64,000 nucleotides of DNA from Flavobacterium sp. YO12 (GCF_004119495.1 NZ_NRQU01000013.1:1-64000); one strand, 5' to 3'; counted from the first letter of the stretch, positions 6,418 to 16,118 are shown. A program made the numbers and translations. Notes: generated by a model not told the origin, from the letters alone.

Positions 6418-7047
6418 ATGATTATGAATTTAGAAGAAATCTATTCTGAATTACTTTCGAACATTGGCTTTTCAGCAAATGAAATTCAGCAAAAATGGTT
6501 GGATTTAGAAAAGGCATATTCCAAAAAATCAAGGCATTATCATAATCTTACCCATTTAAAAGAAATGATTGCCAATTTTGAAATCTATCGAGATAAACTT
6601 CAAAGCCCGAACGAAATATTATTTTCAATCTTTTATCATGATTTTGTGTATTCGGCTTCCAAAAAAGATAATGAACTCAAAAGTGCCGAATTTGCTTTGG
6701 CAATCCTATCTAAAAATATCAATCTGAATAAACAATTAATTTTTGATGCCATTTGTGCTACACAACAACATCAGCAAAATGAAATTGAAGACATTAATTG
6801 GCTAATCGATTTTGATTTGAAAATACTCGCTAAAGATTGGGAAGATTATAAAATCTATTTTGAACAAATTAGAAAAGAATATCGCATTTATCCTGATTTT
6901 CTATACAAACCTGGGCGCGCAAAAGCGTTGAAGCATTTTCTGGAGAATGAATTTATTTTTCAGACTGATGAGTTTAGGAGTTTGCATGAAGAGAAAGCGA
7001 GAGCGAATATTGAAAAAGAAATAAGCATTTTAGAAAGCAAAAAATAA
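6418..7047 (+). CDS. HD-superfamily phosphohydrolase (predicted)
   Basis: This 209-aa soluble protein has the HD-type metal ligands in order: YHNLTHLKEM (His and following His), FYHDFVYSASKKDNE (HD pair), then ATQQHQQ and WLIDFDLKILAKDW with a late Asp. The arrangement matches the COG4339-type predicted metal-dependent HD hydrolases of about 200 aa. The substrate is unknown for this group. A second ATG two codons inside could be the start. It is transcribed away from the RING/TerD-rtcB operon and towards the WYL regulator; a functional link to RNA repair is possible but not shown. Confidence 0.78.
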   Translation: MIMNLEEIYSELLSNIGFSANEIQQKWLDLEKAYSKKSRHYHNLTHLKEMIANFEIYRDKLQSPNEILFSIFYHDFVYSASKKDNELKSAEFALAILSKNINLNKQLIFDAICATQQHQQNEIEDINWLIDFDLKILAKDWEDYKIYFEQIRKEYRIYPDFLYKPGRAKALKHFLENEFIFQTDEFRSLHEEKARANIEKEISILESKK

Positions 7048-7106
7048 TCTCGCAAAGACGCAGAGTCGCAAAGTTTTTATTTAAAATATTAATTAAATGC
7101 ACAGTT

Positions 7107-7233
7107 TGTCATTTCGACGAAGGAGACTCGAGCGATAGCGAACTGGCGAAGCAAATCTCCACAAGTAACTCCGCAACGAAAGTCCAATCTTTGTCGAGCT
7201 TCTCGCGAAGATTTCTCCTTCGTCGAAATGACA
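7107..7233. repeat. Dispersed inverted repeat (GTCATTTCGA family), copy 3
   Basis: Left arm GTCATTTCGACGAAGGAGA and right arm TCTCCTTCGTCGAAATGAC are exact inverted copies, which gives this copy perfect 19-bp ends. The interior contains TCGCGAAGATT. It fills most of the 278-bp gap before the WYL gene. A CTTTGCGCC...GCCTTTGTGGC word just after it (7288-7314) is the inverse of one near 730. Confidence 0.85.
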
Positions 7234-7325
7234 AAAAATGAGGAAAATCATTTTAATCCTTTAATCTGCGGCATAAAAAAATAAAAACTTTGCGCCCTCG
7301 TGCCTTTGTGGCAAAACACAAAAAA

Positions 7326-8363
7326 ATGTCACAAAACAAAAACGCCTTAATCCGATACAAAACCATCGACAAATGCCTTCAGAATAAATACAGGCAATGG
7401 ACATTAGAAGATTTAATCGAATGTTGCTCTGAAGCATTATTTGAATATGAAGGACGACAAAACCCAATCAGCAAGCGAACCATTCAAATGGATATTCAAT
7501 TGATGCGAAGTGAAAAGCTCGGTTATAATGCACCAATCGTGGTTTACGATAAAAAGTATTATAAATATGAAGACGAAGATTTTTCGATAACCGATATTCC
7601 GCTGACGGAAACCGATATGAATGTTTTAACAGAAACCGTTTCGATGTTGAAGCAGTTTAAAGATTTCTCTCTATTTAATGATGTATCGGATATCTTACAA
7701 CGTTTAGAAGATAAAATCTATGCCGAAAAATCGCACACCAAACCTGTTATTTATTTGGATAAAAATGAGAGTCTAAAAGGTTTGCACTATTTAGACGAAG
7801 TTTATCAGGCAATCATTAAAAAAGTTGTACTTGTGATTACTTACAAATCGTTCAAATCAAAAGAAGAGAGTAAATTTCATTTTCATCCCTTTATATTAAA
7901 GGAATTCAACAATCGCTGGTTTTTGATTGGTAAAACAAAAGCTTCACAACCAATTACCAATTTAGCATTAGACAGAATTATTGCAATTGATTACGATTTT
8001 AACATTCCTTATTTAGAAGAACATTTTGATGCTGATACTTATTATAAGGATATAATCGGTGTAACTGTAAATTCTGGTTTACAGCCCAGACGCATTGAGC
8101 TTTGGATTGACGCAATAAATGCACCTTATGTGTTAACAAAACCGCTGCATTCGTCGCAGCGATTGATTAAGGAAAATGAAGATAAAAGTATTATTGTGCA
8201 TTTGTTTATTTCACCTAATTATGAAATGGAACGGCTTCTATTAGGTTTTGGAGATTCTATAGAAATTTTAAGGCCTGAAAATCTAAGAAATCGCATGAAA
8301 ACGATTCTAAAAAAGGCAATCTCAAGATATGAAACCGAAAACGGCACTGAATTAAATGCATAG
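7326..8363 (+). CDS. WYL-domain transcriptional regulator
   Basis: This 345-aa regulator has an N-terminal winged-helix region (about residues 1-75, including YKTIDKCLQNKYRQWTLEDLIECCSEAL and SKRTIQMDIQLMR), a linker, and a WYL-type ligand-binding domain from about residue 140 (VVLVITYKSFKSKEESKFHFHPFILKEFNNRWFLIG), followed by the C-terminal extension. WYL regulators sense nucleic-acid or nucleotide ligands and often control defence or stress genes. The longer frame starts at a TTG 12 codons upstream, and ATG 7326 is the better start. Its location near rtcB makes it a candidate controller of that locus. Confidence 0.88.
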   Translation: MSQNKNALIRYKTIDKCLQNKYRQWTLEDLIECCSEALFEYEGRQNPISKRTIQMDIQLMRSEKLGYNAPIVVYDKKYYKYEDEDFSITDIPLTETDMNVLTETVSMLKQFKDFSLFNDVSDILQRLEDKIYAEKSHTKPVIYLDKNESLKGLHYLDEVYQAIIKKVVLVITYKSFKSKEESKFHFHPFILKEFNNRWFLIGKTKASQPITNLALDRIIAIDYDFNIPYLEEHFDADTYYKDIIGVTVNSGLQPRRIELWIDAINAPYVLTKPLHSSQRLIKENEDKSIIVHLFISPNYEMERLLLGFGDSIEILRPENLRNRMKTILKKAISRYETENGTELNA

Positions 8364-8534
8364 TTTTTTACAGAATACAGAATAAAAAACGTTTTAAAAA
8401 CTAAAAAAAGCTTTTTACAACACAAAAAGTGTTAAAATCTAAAAAAAGAATAGTATATTTCACTATAAATAAACCAGCAAAACCCTCTAAATCAGGGATG
8501 TTTTTTAATTAACCAAAAATTTATTAAAAAATTA

Positions 8535-8566
8535 TATGCGTGCATAGTATTTTTTAATTATATTTG
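8535..8566 (+). promoter_or_regulatory. Putative marR promoter and operator
   Basis: TATGCGTGCATA at 8535-8546 is a perfect inverted repeat of the size MarR dimers bind. TATATTTG at 8559-8566 fits the Bacteroidetes -7 consensus TAnnTTTG, 19 bp before the ATG. No clear TTTG -33 box is visible. Autoregulation by the MarR protein is the natural inference. Confidence 0.45.
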
Positions 8567-8584
8567 AAATCGATATAGTTACCT

Positions 8585-9043
8585 ATGAAAGACAAAACAA
8601 TAGATTATATTTTAAGAGCTACATGGCAAGCTGTTTCAAGAATGTATAATGAAGAGGCTGCAAAATACGATGCTACAATGGCAACGGGATTTGCTCTTTT
8701 AAGTATGGATAAAGAAGAAGGAACTCCATCAACGGCTCTTGGTCCAAGAATGGGCATGGAAGCAACCAGTTTAACAAGAACACTTAAATCTATGGAAGAA
8801 AAGGGTTTAATTGTTCGCAAGAAAAACCCAAGCGACGGCCGAGGTGTTCTAATCTACCTAACTGAATTTGGAAAAGAAAAAAGAGATTTATCTAAAAATA
8901 CAGTTCTGAAGTTTAATGAAAGCGTTAGAAAACATGTTTCAGAAGAAAAACTGAATCATTTTATCGAAGTTTCTGAAATCATCAACGAACTGATTCACGA
9001 TAAAAACATATTTAATCAAACAGAAAACACAGAAAAGGAATAG
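8585..9043 (+). CDS. MarR family transcriptional regulator
   Basis: This 152-aa protein has the MarR winged helix: DATMATGFALLSMDKEEGTPSTALGPRMG, the recognition helix region MEATSLTRTLKSMEEKGLIVRKKNPSDGR, and the wing RGVLIYLTEFGK. The motif KNPSDGRGVLIYLT is the classic wing. It is the first gene of a run into fadB, fadA and an acyl-CoA dehydrogenase on the same strand, so it probably controls beta-oxidation, perhaps with an acyl-CoA as effector as in other fad-linked regulators. The gap of 135 bp to fadB could hold a second promoter. Confidence 0.93.
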   Translation: MKDKTIDYILRATWQAVSRMYNEEAAKYDATMATGFALLSMDKEEGTPSTALGPRMGMEATSLTRTLKSMEEKGLIVRKKNPSDGRGVLIYLTEFGKEKRDLSKNTVLKFNESVRKHVSEEKLNHFIEVSEIINELIHDKNIFNQTENTEKE

Positions 9044-9178
9044 TCTTTTTTAGAAAGAAAATTCATTTTCTCCTACAAACAAATAGTAACAAATTATGAA
9101 ATCGCCAACAATAAAGTTTTTTCCAATTAATAAAAAGGCGATAACATATTTGACCAATAGAAAATAAAATTAACAAAT

Positions 9179-11569
9179 ATGAAACGCACAATTAAAAAAG
9201 TTGCTGTAATTGGATCCGGAATTATGGGTTCAGGTATAGCTTGTCATTTTGCTAACATTGGTGTCGAAGTTTTACTTCTTGACATTGTACCGCGTGAACT
9301 GACCGAAGCTGAAGCTAAAAAAGGATTAACACTTGAAAGTAAAGCCGTTCGCAACCGTGTGGTAAACGAACATTTGGCGAATTCATTAAAATCGAAGCCC
9401 TCTCCTATTTACAGCCAAAAATTCGCAAACAGAATTACGACTGGAAATACGACTGATGATATGGCAAAAATTGCCAATGTTGATTGGATTATCGAGGTTG
9501 TTGTAGAGCGTTTAGACATTAAGAAATTAGTTTTTGAACAAATCGAGAAATTCCGTAAACCGGGAACTTTAGTTACTTCTAACACTTCTGGTATTCCAAT
9601 TCACTTTATGAGCGAAGGAAGAAGCGAAGATTTTCAACAACACTTCTGCGGAACACACTTTTTTAACCCTGCGCGTTACTTAAAATTATTTGAAATTATT
9701 CCTGGTCCAAAAACTTCTACTGAAGTATTAGATTTCTTAAACGAATACGGATCTAAATTCTTAGGAAAAACTTCGGTTGTTGCTAAAGATACTCCGGCAT
9801 TTATTGGAAACAGAATTGGTATTTACGGAATCCAGAGTTTATTCCATTTAGTTAAAGAAATGGGATTAACGATTGAAGAAGTTGATAAATTGACTGGTCC
9901 GGTAATTGGTCGTCCAAAATCAGCTACTTTCCGTACGGTTGACGTTGTTGGTTTGGATACTTTGGTACACGTTGCCAATGGTATTTATGAAAACTGCCCA
10001 ACTGACGAACAACACGAATTGTTCAAACTTCCTGATTTCATTACAAAAATGATGGAAAATAATTGGTTGGGAAGCAAAACTGGACAAGGTTTTTATAAAA
10101 AAGTAGATAAAGATATTCTTTCTTTAGACTTAAATACATTAGAATACCGTGCTGCGAAAAAAGCAAATTTTGCTACGCTTGAACTAACAAAAACTATTGA
10201 TAAACCAATCAACCGTTTTAAAGTTTTAGTTAAAGGAACAGACAAAGCGGGAGAATTCTACCGTAAGAGTTTCGCTGGAATGTTTGCTTATGTGTCAAAC
10301 AGAATTCCTGAAATTTCAGACGAATTATACAAAATTGACGATGCCATGAAAGCTGGTTTTGGATGGGAAAATGGTCCATTCGAAATCTGGGATGCAATTG
10401 GTGTTGCCAAAGGAATTGAAATCATGAAAGCTGAAGGTCTTGAGCCTGCTGCGTGGGTTACTGAAATGCTGGCTTCTGGAAGCGATAGTTTCTATACTGT
10501 AAAAGAAGGAGCAACTTATTTCTATAACATTCCAACAAAATCACAAGTAAAAGTTCCTGGACAAGATTCATTTATTATTCTGAACAACATTCGCGAAAGC
10601 AAAAAAGTTTGGAGCAACAGTGGAGCCATTATTCAGGATTTAGGAGACGGAATCTTGAACTTAGAATTCCAATCTAAAATGAATACAATTGGTGGCGATG
10701 TTTTACAAGCTATCAACAAAGCAATCGACTTATCTGAAAAAGAATACCAAGGTTTAGTTATTGGAAACCAGGCAGCGAATTTCTCTGTTGGAGCTAATAT
10801 CGGAATGATTTTCATGATGGCGGTTGAGCAGGAATATGACGAATTGAACATGGCAATTAAATTGTTCCAAGACACTATGATGCGTGTTCGTTATTCTTCT
10901 ATTCCAGTTGTCGTAGCGCCTCACGGAATGACTTTTGGTGGTGGATGCGAGATGAGCTTGCACGCTGACAAAGTAGTTGCCGCTGCAGAAACTTATATGG
11001 GATTAGTTGAATTTGGAGTTGGTGTACTTCCTGGTGGTGGTGGATCTAAAGAAATGGCTTTAAGAGCTTCCGATTTATTCCGCAAAAATGATGTGGAATT
11101 GAACGTTCTTCAAGAGTATTTCTTGACTATCGCTATGGCAAAAGTTTCGACTTCTGGTTATGAAGCTTTTGATACTGGACTTCTTCAACATGGAAAAGAC
11201 GTTATCGTAGTAAACAAAGATCGTCAGATTGCTGAAGCTAAAAAACATGCTTTATTAATGGCAGAAGCTGGTTACACACAACCAATCAGAAGAACGGATG
11301 TTAAAGTATTAGGAAAACAAGCTTTAGGTATGTTCTTAGTTGGAACAGATCAAATGGAAGCTGGAAAATACATTTCTGAGCACGACAAAAAAATCGCCAA
11401 CAAACTGGCTTACGTAATGGCCGGTGGTGATTTATCTGAAGCGACTTTAGTATCTGAACAATATTTATTAGATATCGAACGTGAAGCTTTCTTATCTCTT
11501 TGTACTGAGAGAAAAACTTTAGAAAGAATTCAATACATGTTAACCAAAGGGAAACCTCTTAGAAACTAA
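9179..11569 (+). CDS. fadB: 3-hydroxyacyl-CoA dehydrogenase / enoyl-CoA hydratase
   Basis: This 796-aa bifunctional beta-oxidation enzyme carries out hydration of trans-2-enoyl-CoA and NAD-dependent oxidation of the 3-hydroxyacyl-CoA. The NAD-binding Rossmann motif VIGSGIMGSGIACHFANIG is at residues 9-27, the HAD C-terminal parts follow (FFNPARYLKLFEIIPG, DTPAFIGNRIG), and the crotonase-type domain is C-terminal (about 470-700, with VGANIGMIFMMA and APHGMTFGGGCEMSLHAD). This dehydrogenase-first order is the Bacteroidetes/Bacillus type, inverted relative to E. coli FadB. It is followed after 4 bp by the thiolase, so the two form a translationally tight pair. Confidence 0.94.
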   Translation: MKRTIKKVAVIGSGIMGSGIACHFANIGVEVLLLDIVPRELTEAEAKKGLTLESKAVRNRVVNEHLANSLKSKPSPIYSQKFANRITTGNTTDDMAKIANVDWIIEVVVERLDIKKLVFEQIEKFRKPGTLVTSNTSGIPIHFMSEGRSEDFQQHFCGTHFFNPARYLKLFEIIPGPKTSTEVLDFLNEYGSKFLGKTSVVAKDTPAFIGNRIGIYGIQSLFHLVKEMGLTIEEVDKLTGPVIGRPKSATFRTVDVVGLDTLVHVANGIYENCPTDEQHELFKLPDFITKMMENNWLGSKTGQGFYKKVDKDILSLDLNTLEYRAAKKANFATLELTKTIDKPINRFKVLVKGTDKAGEFYRKSFAGMFAYVSNRIPEISDELYKIDDAMKAGFGWENGPFEIWDAIGVAKGIEIMKAEGLEPAAWVTEMLASGSDSFYTVKEGATYFYNIPTKSQVKVPGQDSFIILNNIRESKKVWSNSGAIIQDLGDGILNLEFQSKMNTIGGDVLQAINKAIDLSEKEYQGLVIGNQAANFSVGANIGMIFMMAVEQEYDELNMAIKLFQDTMMRVRYSSIPVVVAPHGMTFGGGCEMSLHADKVVAAAETYMGLVEFGVGVLPGGGGSKEMALRASDLFRKNDVELNVLQEYFLTIAMAKVSTSGYEAFDTGLLQHGKDVIVVNKDRQIAEAKKHALLMAEAGYTQPIRRTDVKVLGKQALGMFLVGTDQMEAGKYISEHDKKIANKLAYVMAGGDLSEATLVSEQYLLDIEREAFLSLCTERKTLERIQYMLTKGKPLRN

Positions 11570-11573
11570 GAAA

Positions 11574-12755
11574 ATGAAAACAGCATATATAGTAAAAGCA
11601 TATAGAACAGCAGTTGGAAAAGCTCCAAAAGGTGTTTTTAGATTTAAAAGACCTGACGAATTAGCAGCAGAAACCATTCAGTTTATGATGGACGAACTGC
11701 CTGATTTCGATAAAAAACGTATCGATGACGTTATGGTAGGAAATGCCATGCCGGAAGCGGAACAAGGTCTTAACGTTGGTCGTTTAATCTCTTTGATGGG
11801 ATTAAAAGTTGAAGACGTTCCTGGAGTTACAGTAAACCGTTACTGTGCATCTGGATTAGAAACTATCGGAATGGCAACTGCTAAAATCCAATCAGGAATG
11901 GCAGATTGTATCATCGCTGGTGGTGCAGAAAGTATGAGTTTTATTCCGATGGGAGGTTACAAACCAACTCCGGATTATAAAGTTGCTGCTGCAGGTCACG
12001 AAGATTACTACTGGGGAATGGGTTTAACTGCTGAAGCGGTTGCCAATCAATACAAAATCTCAAGAGAAGATCAGGATGAGTTTGCTTACAACTCTCACAT
12101 GAAAGCTTTAAAAGCGCAAGCAGAAGGAAAATTTGACAAACAAATTGTTCCAATTACTGTTGAGCAGACTTTCATCAATGAAAATGGCAAAAAAGAAACA
12201 AAATCATACGTTGTAAATAAAGACGAAGGACCAAGAGCCGGAACTACTAAAGAAGCTTTAGCAGGTTTAAGACCAGTTTTTGCTGCTAACGGAAGTGTAA
12301 CAGCTGGTAACTCTTCTCAAATGAGCGACGGTGCTGCATTCGTTTTAATCATGAGCGAAGAAATGGTAAAAGAATTAAATCTTGAGCCAATCGCACGTTT
12401 GGTAAACTTTGCTTCTTCTGGTGTTGAACCAAGAATCATGGGTATCGGTCCTGTAAAAGCAATTCCGAAAGCCTTGAAACAAGCGGGATTAACATTGAAC
12501 GATATTGAGTTAATTGAATTAAACGAGGCTTTTGCCTCACAAGCTTTAGCTGTAACTCGCGAGTTAAACATCAACCCAGAAATCGTAAACGTAAACGGTG
12601 GAGCGATCTCTTTAGGTCACCCTCTAGGTTGTACAGGAGCTAAACTTTCTGTTCAATTATTTGATGAAATGAAACGCAGAGGTAACAAATACGGAATTGT
12701 TTCAATGTGTGTGGGAACTGGACAAGGGAGCGCTGGGATCTACGAAGTATTATAA
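11574..12755 (+). CDS. fadA: Acetyl-CoA acyltransferase (3-ketoacyl-CoA thiolase)
   Basis: This 393-aa thiolase cleaves 3-ketoacyl-CoA with CoA to acetyl-CoA and a shortened acyl-CoA. The acyl-enzyme Cys is in VNRYCASGLETIG, the NEAFA motif is in ELNEAFASQALAV, the catalytic His in GGAISLGHPLGCTGA, and the second Cys in SMCVGTGQGSAG. It is full length. Being four bases after fadB, it is almost certainly co-translated, and the two proteins likely form a trifunctional-type complex. Confidence 0.95.
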   Translation: MKTAYIVKAYRTAVGKAPKGVFRFKRPDELAAETIQFMMDELPDFDKKRIDDVMVGNAMPEAEQGLNVGRLISLMGLKVEDVPGVTVNRYCASGLETIGMATAKIQSGMADCIIAGGAESMSFIPMGGYKPTPDYKVAAAGHEDYYWGMGLTAEAVANQYKISREDQDEFAYNSHMKALKAQAEGKFDKQIVPITVEQTFINENGKKETKSYVVNKDEGPRAGTTKEALAGLRPVFAANGSVTAGNSSQMSDGAAFVLIMSEEMVKELNLEPIARLVNFASSGVEPRIMGIGPVKAIPKALKQAGLTLNDIELIELNEAFASQALAVTRELNINPEIVNVNGGAISLGHPLGCTGAKLSVQLFDEMKRRGNKYGIVSMCVGTGQGSAGIYEVL

Positions 12756-12788
12756 GAAAGTATTATTAAGTAAAGTATACATTCAGTT

Positions 12789-12888
12789 TGTCATTTCGAC
12801 GAAGGAGAAATCTTCACGAGAAACTCGACAAAGATTGGAATCTCGTTTTAGAGCTACTTGCGAAGATTTCTCCTTCGTCGAAATGACA
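12789..12888. repeat. Dispersed inverted repeat (GTCATTTCGA family), copy 4, inside the fad operon
   Basis: Left arm TGTCATTTCGACGAAGGAGA and right arm TCTCCTTCGTCGAAATGACA are perfect inverted copies. The middle is shorter than in copies 1-3 and has its own inner inverted words (AATCTTCACGAGAAAC and GCGAAGATT). It lies between fadA and the acyl-CoA dehydrogenase, so any operon transcript would fold into a long hairpin here that could stabilise or attenuate it. Confidence 0.85.
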
Positions 12889-12938
12889 AGATTGTGTACA
12901 AAAACCATAAATAAAAAACATACAAAAAAACATTAGCA

Positions 12939-14744
12939 ATGGCAGATACAATCGAAAAAAACGTGACTCGTGGTGGTCAGTTTTTAGTTAAAGAAACAAA
13001 ATGCGAGGATATCTTCACACCAGAAGATTTCTCGGAAGAGCAGTTAATGATGCGTGACTCTGTAAAAGAGTTCGTTGACAAAGAATTATGGGCGCATAAA
13101 GATCGTTTTGAGAAAAAAGATTACGCTTATACAGAATCATCTATGCGTAAAGCTGGTGAACTAGGACTTCTTGGAGTTGCAGTTCCGGAAGAATACGGTG
13201 GATTAGGAATGGGATTTGTTTCTACAATGTTAGTTTGTGACTACATTTCTGGAGCAACTGGTTCTTTCTCAACTGCTTTTGGTGCACACACAGGAATTGG
13301 AACTATGCCAATTACTCTTTATGGATCTGAAGAACAAAAGAAAAAATACGTTCCGAAATTGGCTTCTGGAGAATGGTTTGGCGCTTATTGCTTAACTGAG
13401 CCAGGCGCAGGATCTGATGCTAACTCAGGAAAAACAAAAGCAGTTTTATCTGAAGATGGAAAATATTACTCTATTACTGGACAAAAAATGTGGATTTCGA
13501 ATGCAGGTTTCTGTTCGGTTTTCATCGTTTTTGCTCGTATTGGTGATGATAAAAATATTACAGGTTTCATCGTAGAAAACGATCCAGCAAACGGAATTTC
13601 TATGAATGAAGAAGAGCATAAATTAGGAATCCGTGCTTCTTCTACTCGTCAGGTTTTCTTCAATGAAACAAAAGTTCCAGTTGAGAACATGTTGTCTGAA
13701 AGAGGAAACGGTTTCAAAATTGCAATGAATGCTTTGAATGTTGGTCGTATTAAATTGGCTGCAGCTTGTTTAGATGCTCAAAGAAGAGTTACTTCTGGAG
13801 CTGTAAAATATGCTAACGAAAGAATTCAGTTCAATACATCTATTTCATCTTTTGGAGCTATCCGTTCTAAATTAGCTGAAATGGCGACTAATGCTTACGC
13901 TGGAGAAAGTGCTTCTTACCGTGCTGCAAAAGATATCGAAGATAGAATCGCTGCTCGTGAAGCTGAAGGAACTTCTCACCAAGAAGCTGAATTGAAAGGT
14001 GTTGAAGAATATGCTATCGAGTGTTCTATCTTGAAAGTAGCGGTTTCTGAAGACGTTCAATCTTGTTCTGACGAAGGAATTCAGATTTTTGGTGGAATGG
14101 GATTCTCTGAAGATACTCCAATGGAAAGTGCTTGGAGAGATGCTCGTATCGCTCGTATCTACGAAGGTACAAACGAAATCAACAGAATGCTTTCTGTAGG
14201 TATGTTGATCAAAAAAGCAATGAAAGGTCACGTTGATTTACTTGGACCAGCAATGAAAGTTCAAGAAGAATTAATGGGAATTCCATCTTTTGATACTCCA
14301 GATTTCTCTGAGTTATTTGCTGAGGAAAAAGGAATCGTTGCTAACTTGAAAAAAGTTTTCTTAATGGTTGCTGGTAGCGCTGTTCAAAAATATGGTCCGG
14401 ATTTAGATTCTCACCAACAATTATTGATGGCTGCTTCTGATATCTTAATCGAAATCTACATGGCTGAAAGTACAATTTTGAGAACTGAAAAATTAGCAAA
14501 AGCTCAAGGCGAAGACAAAGTTCAGGAGCAAATCGCTATGGCAAAATTATACTTATACAAAGCTGTAGATATCGTAAACTTAAGAGGAAAAGAAGGAATT
14601 GCTTCTTTTGCTGAAGGCGACGAACAACGTATGATGTTAATGGGACTTAAACGTTTCACTAAATACACCAACTTGCCAAACGTAGTGGCGTTGAGAGAAA
14701 AAATTGCCACAAAATTAGTTGCAGAAGATACTTACTGCTTCTAA
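12939..14744 (+). CDS. Acyl-CoA dehydrogenase
   Basis: This 601-aa FAD enzyme makes the first oxidation of beta-oxidation. Family signatures: WFGAYCLTEPGAGSDAN, the middle-domain MWISNAGFCSVFIVFA, and IARIYEGTNEINRM, which contains the catalytic Glu in the YEGT context. The core takes up about 400 residues and is followed by a C-terminal extension of about 170 helical residues, as in the long bacterial ACADs (VLCAD-like). It follows fadBA on the same strand after a 183-bp gap that carries a repeat, and completes the beta-oxidation set. Confidence 0.94.
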   Translation: MADTIEKNVTRGGQFLVKETKCEDIFTPEDFSEEQLMMRDSVKEFVDKELWAHKDRFEKKDYAYTESSMRKAGELGLLGVAVPEEYGGLGMGFVSTMLVCDYISGATGSFSTAFGAHTGIGTMPITLYGSEEQKKKYVPKLASGEWFGAYCLTEPGAGSDANSGKTKAVLSEDGKYYSITGQKMWISNAGFCSVFIVFARIGDDKNITGFIVENDPANGISMNEEEHKLGIRASSTRQVFFNETKVPVENMLSERGNGFKIAMNALNVGRIKLAAACLDAQRRVTSGAVKYANERIQFNTSISSFGAIRSKLAEMATNAYAGESASYRAAKDIEDRIAAREAEGTSHQEAELKGVEEYAIECSILKVAVSEDVQSCSDEGIQIFGGMGFSEDTPMESAWRDARIARIYEGTNEINRMLSVGMLIKKAMKGHVDLLGPAMKVQEELMGIPSFDTPDFSELFAEEKGIVANLKKVFLMVAGSAVQKYGPDLDSHQQLLMAASDILIEIYMAESTILRTEKLAKAQGEDKVQEQIAMAKLYLYKAVDIVNLRGKEGIASFAEGDEQRMMLMGLKRFTKYTNLPNVVALREKIATKLVAEDTYCF

Positions 14745-14778
14745 TATAAAAATAGTTTTTAGCTTTTAATTTGTTTAG

Positions 14779-14815
14779 ACCCGCACAACTCCGAAACTGT
14801 GCGGGTTTATTTTTT
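14779..14815 (+). terminator. Rho-independent terminator of the fad operon
   Basis: ACCCGCACA and TGTGCGGGT form a 9-bp GC-rich stem around a ten-base loop, followed by a T-rich tract. It lies 35 bp after the acyl-CoA dehydrogenase stop. Confidence 0.85.
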
Positions 14816-14973
14816 TTGTTCTTTACGTAAACATGCTCAATGATTAAGCGCAATATTTTTGCAACGATTTGCAAAATATTCGTTAAAATTAACTTTTTAA
14901 GGTCAATGAAATAGTTAAATATCGATTGTATTCCTTTATATTTAGCATTCTAAAAACGCTAAAAAAACATAAA

Positions 14974-16065
14974 ATGAAACAAATTAACCTGATTGCCATG
15001 CTTTTGCTGTGCTGTTTATCAACAAATCTTTTTGCACAGAAAAACAAAAAAATGGATATCATAGCTTATTATACAGGCGATGATAAACTAATAAACGAAT
15101 ACGAAGTAAATAAGCTGGATCAAATTATCTTTAGTTTTTGCCATTTAAGAGATGGAAAATTAGGTGTTGACTCTCCTAAAGACTCAATTACTATTAAACA
15201 TTTAGTTTCTTTAAAAGCTAAAAATCCGCAATTAAAAATCATACTTTCACTTGGCGGCTGGGGTGGCTGCGAACCTTGCTCTGCTGCATTTTCTACTGCT
15301 GAGGGAAGATTAACATTTGCTAAATCTGTAAAAGAAGTCAGCAACTATTTTAAAGTTGATGGTTTAGATTTAGATTGGGAATATCCATCTATAGAAGGTC
15401 TTCCTGGTCATTTATATCAGGCAGCTGACAAGCCAAATTTTACAGAACTTCTTAAAATTTTACGCTCAACAATGGGTAAAAAATATGAACTAAGTTTTGC
15501 TGCAGGTGGTTTTCAAAAATGTCTGGATGAATCTATAGACTGGAAAGCAGTTGCGCCATACGTAAATCGTATTAATATTATGAGTTATGATTTAGTAAAC
15601 GGTTATTCTAAGGTAACTGGACATCATACTCCATTGTACAGTACAAATCCAAAAGAAGAATCAACAGACAGAGCTGTTAGTTACTTGCTAAAACTTGGAA
15701 TTCCTGCTGAAAAATTAGTTATTGGAGGTGCTTTTTACACTAGAACATGGAAAAATGTTGCTAATGTAAACAATGGTCTTTATCAAGCTGGAGAACATAT
15801 TCAAGGGGTTGATTTTAAAAACTTCGCTACTTATTACACGGAAGCTAACGGATGGAAATATTTTTGGGATGATAAAGCTAAAGCGCCTTACTGGTATAAT
15901 GAAAAAGAAAAAACATTTGCTACTGGAGACGATTTAACTTCAATAAAAGCAAAAACAGAATATGCAAAAGCTAAGAAACTTGGCGGTATCATGTTCTGGG
16001 AACTTCCACTAGATGCTCCTCGTAACGGAATGGTAAATACCATATACGAAACTAGAAACAAATAA
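14974..16065 (+). CDS. Glycoside hydrolase family 18 chitinase-like, secreted
   Basis: This 363-aa protein has a signal peptide (MKQINLIAMLLLCCLSTNLFA) and one GH18 TIM barrel. The catalytic DxxDxDxE motif is intact in VDGLDLDWEYP, preceded by the SxGG motif in LSLGGWGG and followed by INIMSYDL and the terminal tryptophan strand GGIMFWELPLD. The likely substrate is chitin or chito-oligosaccharide. Chitin use is common in flavobacteria, though no chitin-utilisation cluster surrounds this gene. The start is the ATG just before the signal peptide; a longer frame adds 16 residues without support. It is flanked by terminators and looks monocistronic. Confidence 0.92.
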   Translation: MKQINLIAMLLLCCLSTNLFAQKNKKMDIIAYYTGDDKLINEYEVNKLDQIIFSFCHLRDGKLGVDSPKDSITIKHLVSLKAKNPQLKIILSLGGWGGCEPCSAAFSTAEGRLTFAKSVKEVSNYFKVDGLDLDWEYPSIEGLPGHLYQAADKPNFTELLKILRSTMGKKYELSFAAGGFQKCLDESIDWKAVAPYVNRINIMSYDLVNGYSKVTGHHTPLYSTNPKEESTDRAVSYLLKLGIPAEKLVIGGAFYTRTWKNVANVNNGLYQAGEHIQGVDFKNFATYYTEANGWKYFWDDKAKAPYWYNEKEKTFATGDDLTSIKAKTEYAKAKKLGGIMFWELPLDAPRNGMVNTIYETRNK

Positions 16066-16079
16066 AATCAGAATACTAA

Positions 16080-16118
16080 GCAACCTAAAAAAACTTTTTT
16101 TAGGTTGTTTTTTTTTAT
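16080..16118 (+). terminator. Terminator after the GH18 gene
   Basis: CAACCTAAAAAAA and TTTTTTTAGGTTG pair around a two-base turn, followed by nine T. Confidence 0.8.

Noticed and set aside
9179..11569. Gene-fusion novelty of the dehydrogenase-hydratase order
   Set aside because: The dehydrogenase-first arrangement is the standard Bacteroidetes/Bacillus type of this enzyme.
14974..16065. Chitin-utilisation locus
   Set aside because: Only the single GH18 gene is present; no SusCD, beta-N-acetylhexosaminidase or NagB-like gene adjoins it.
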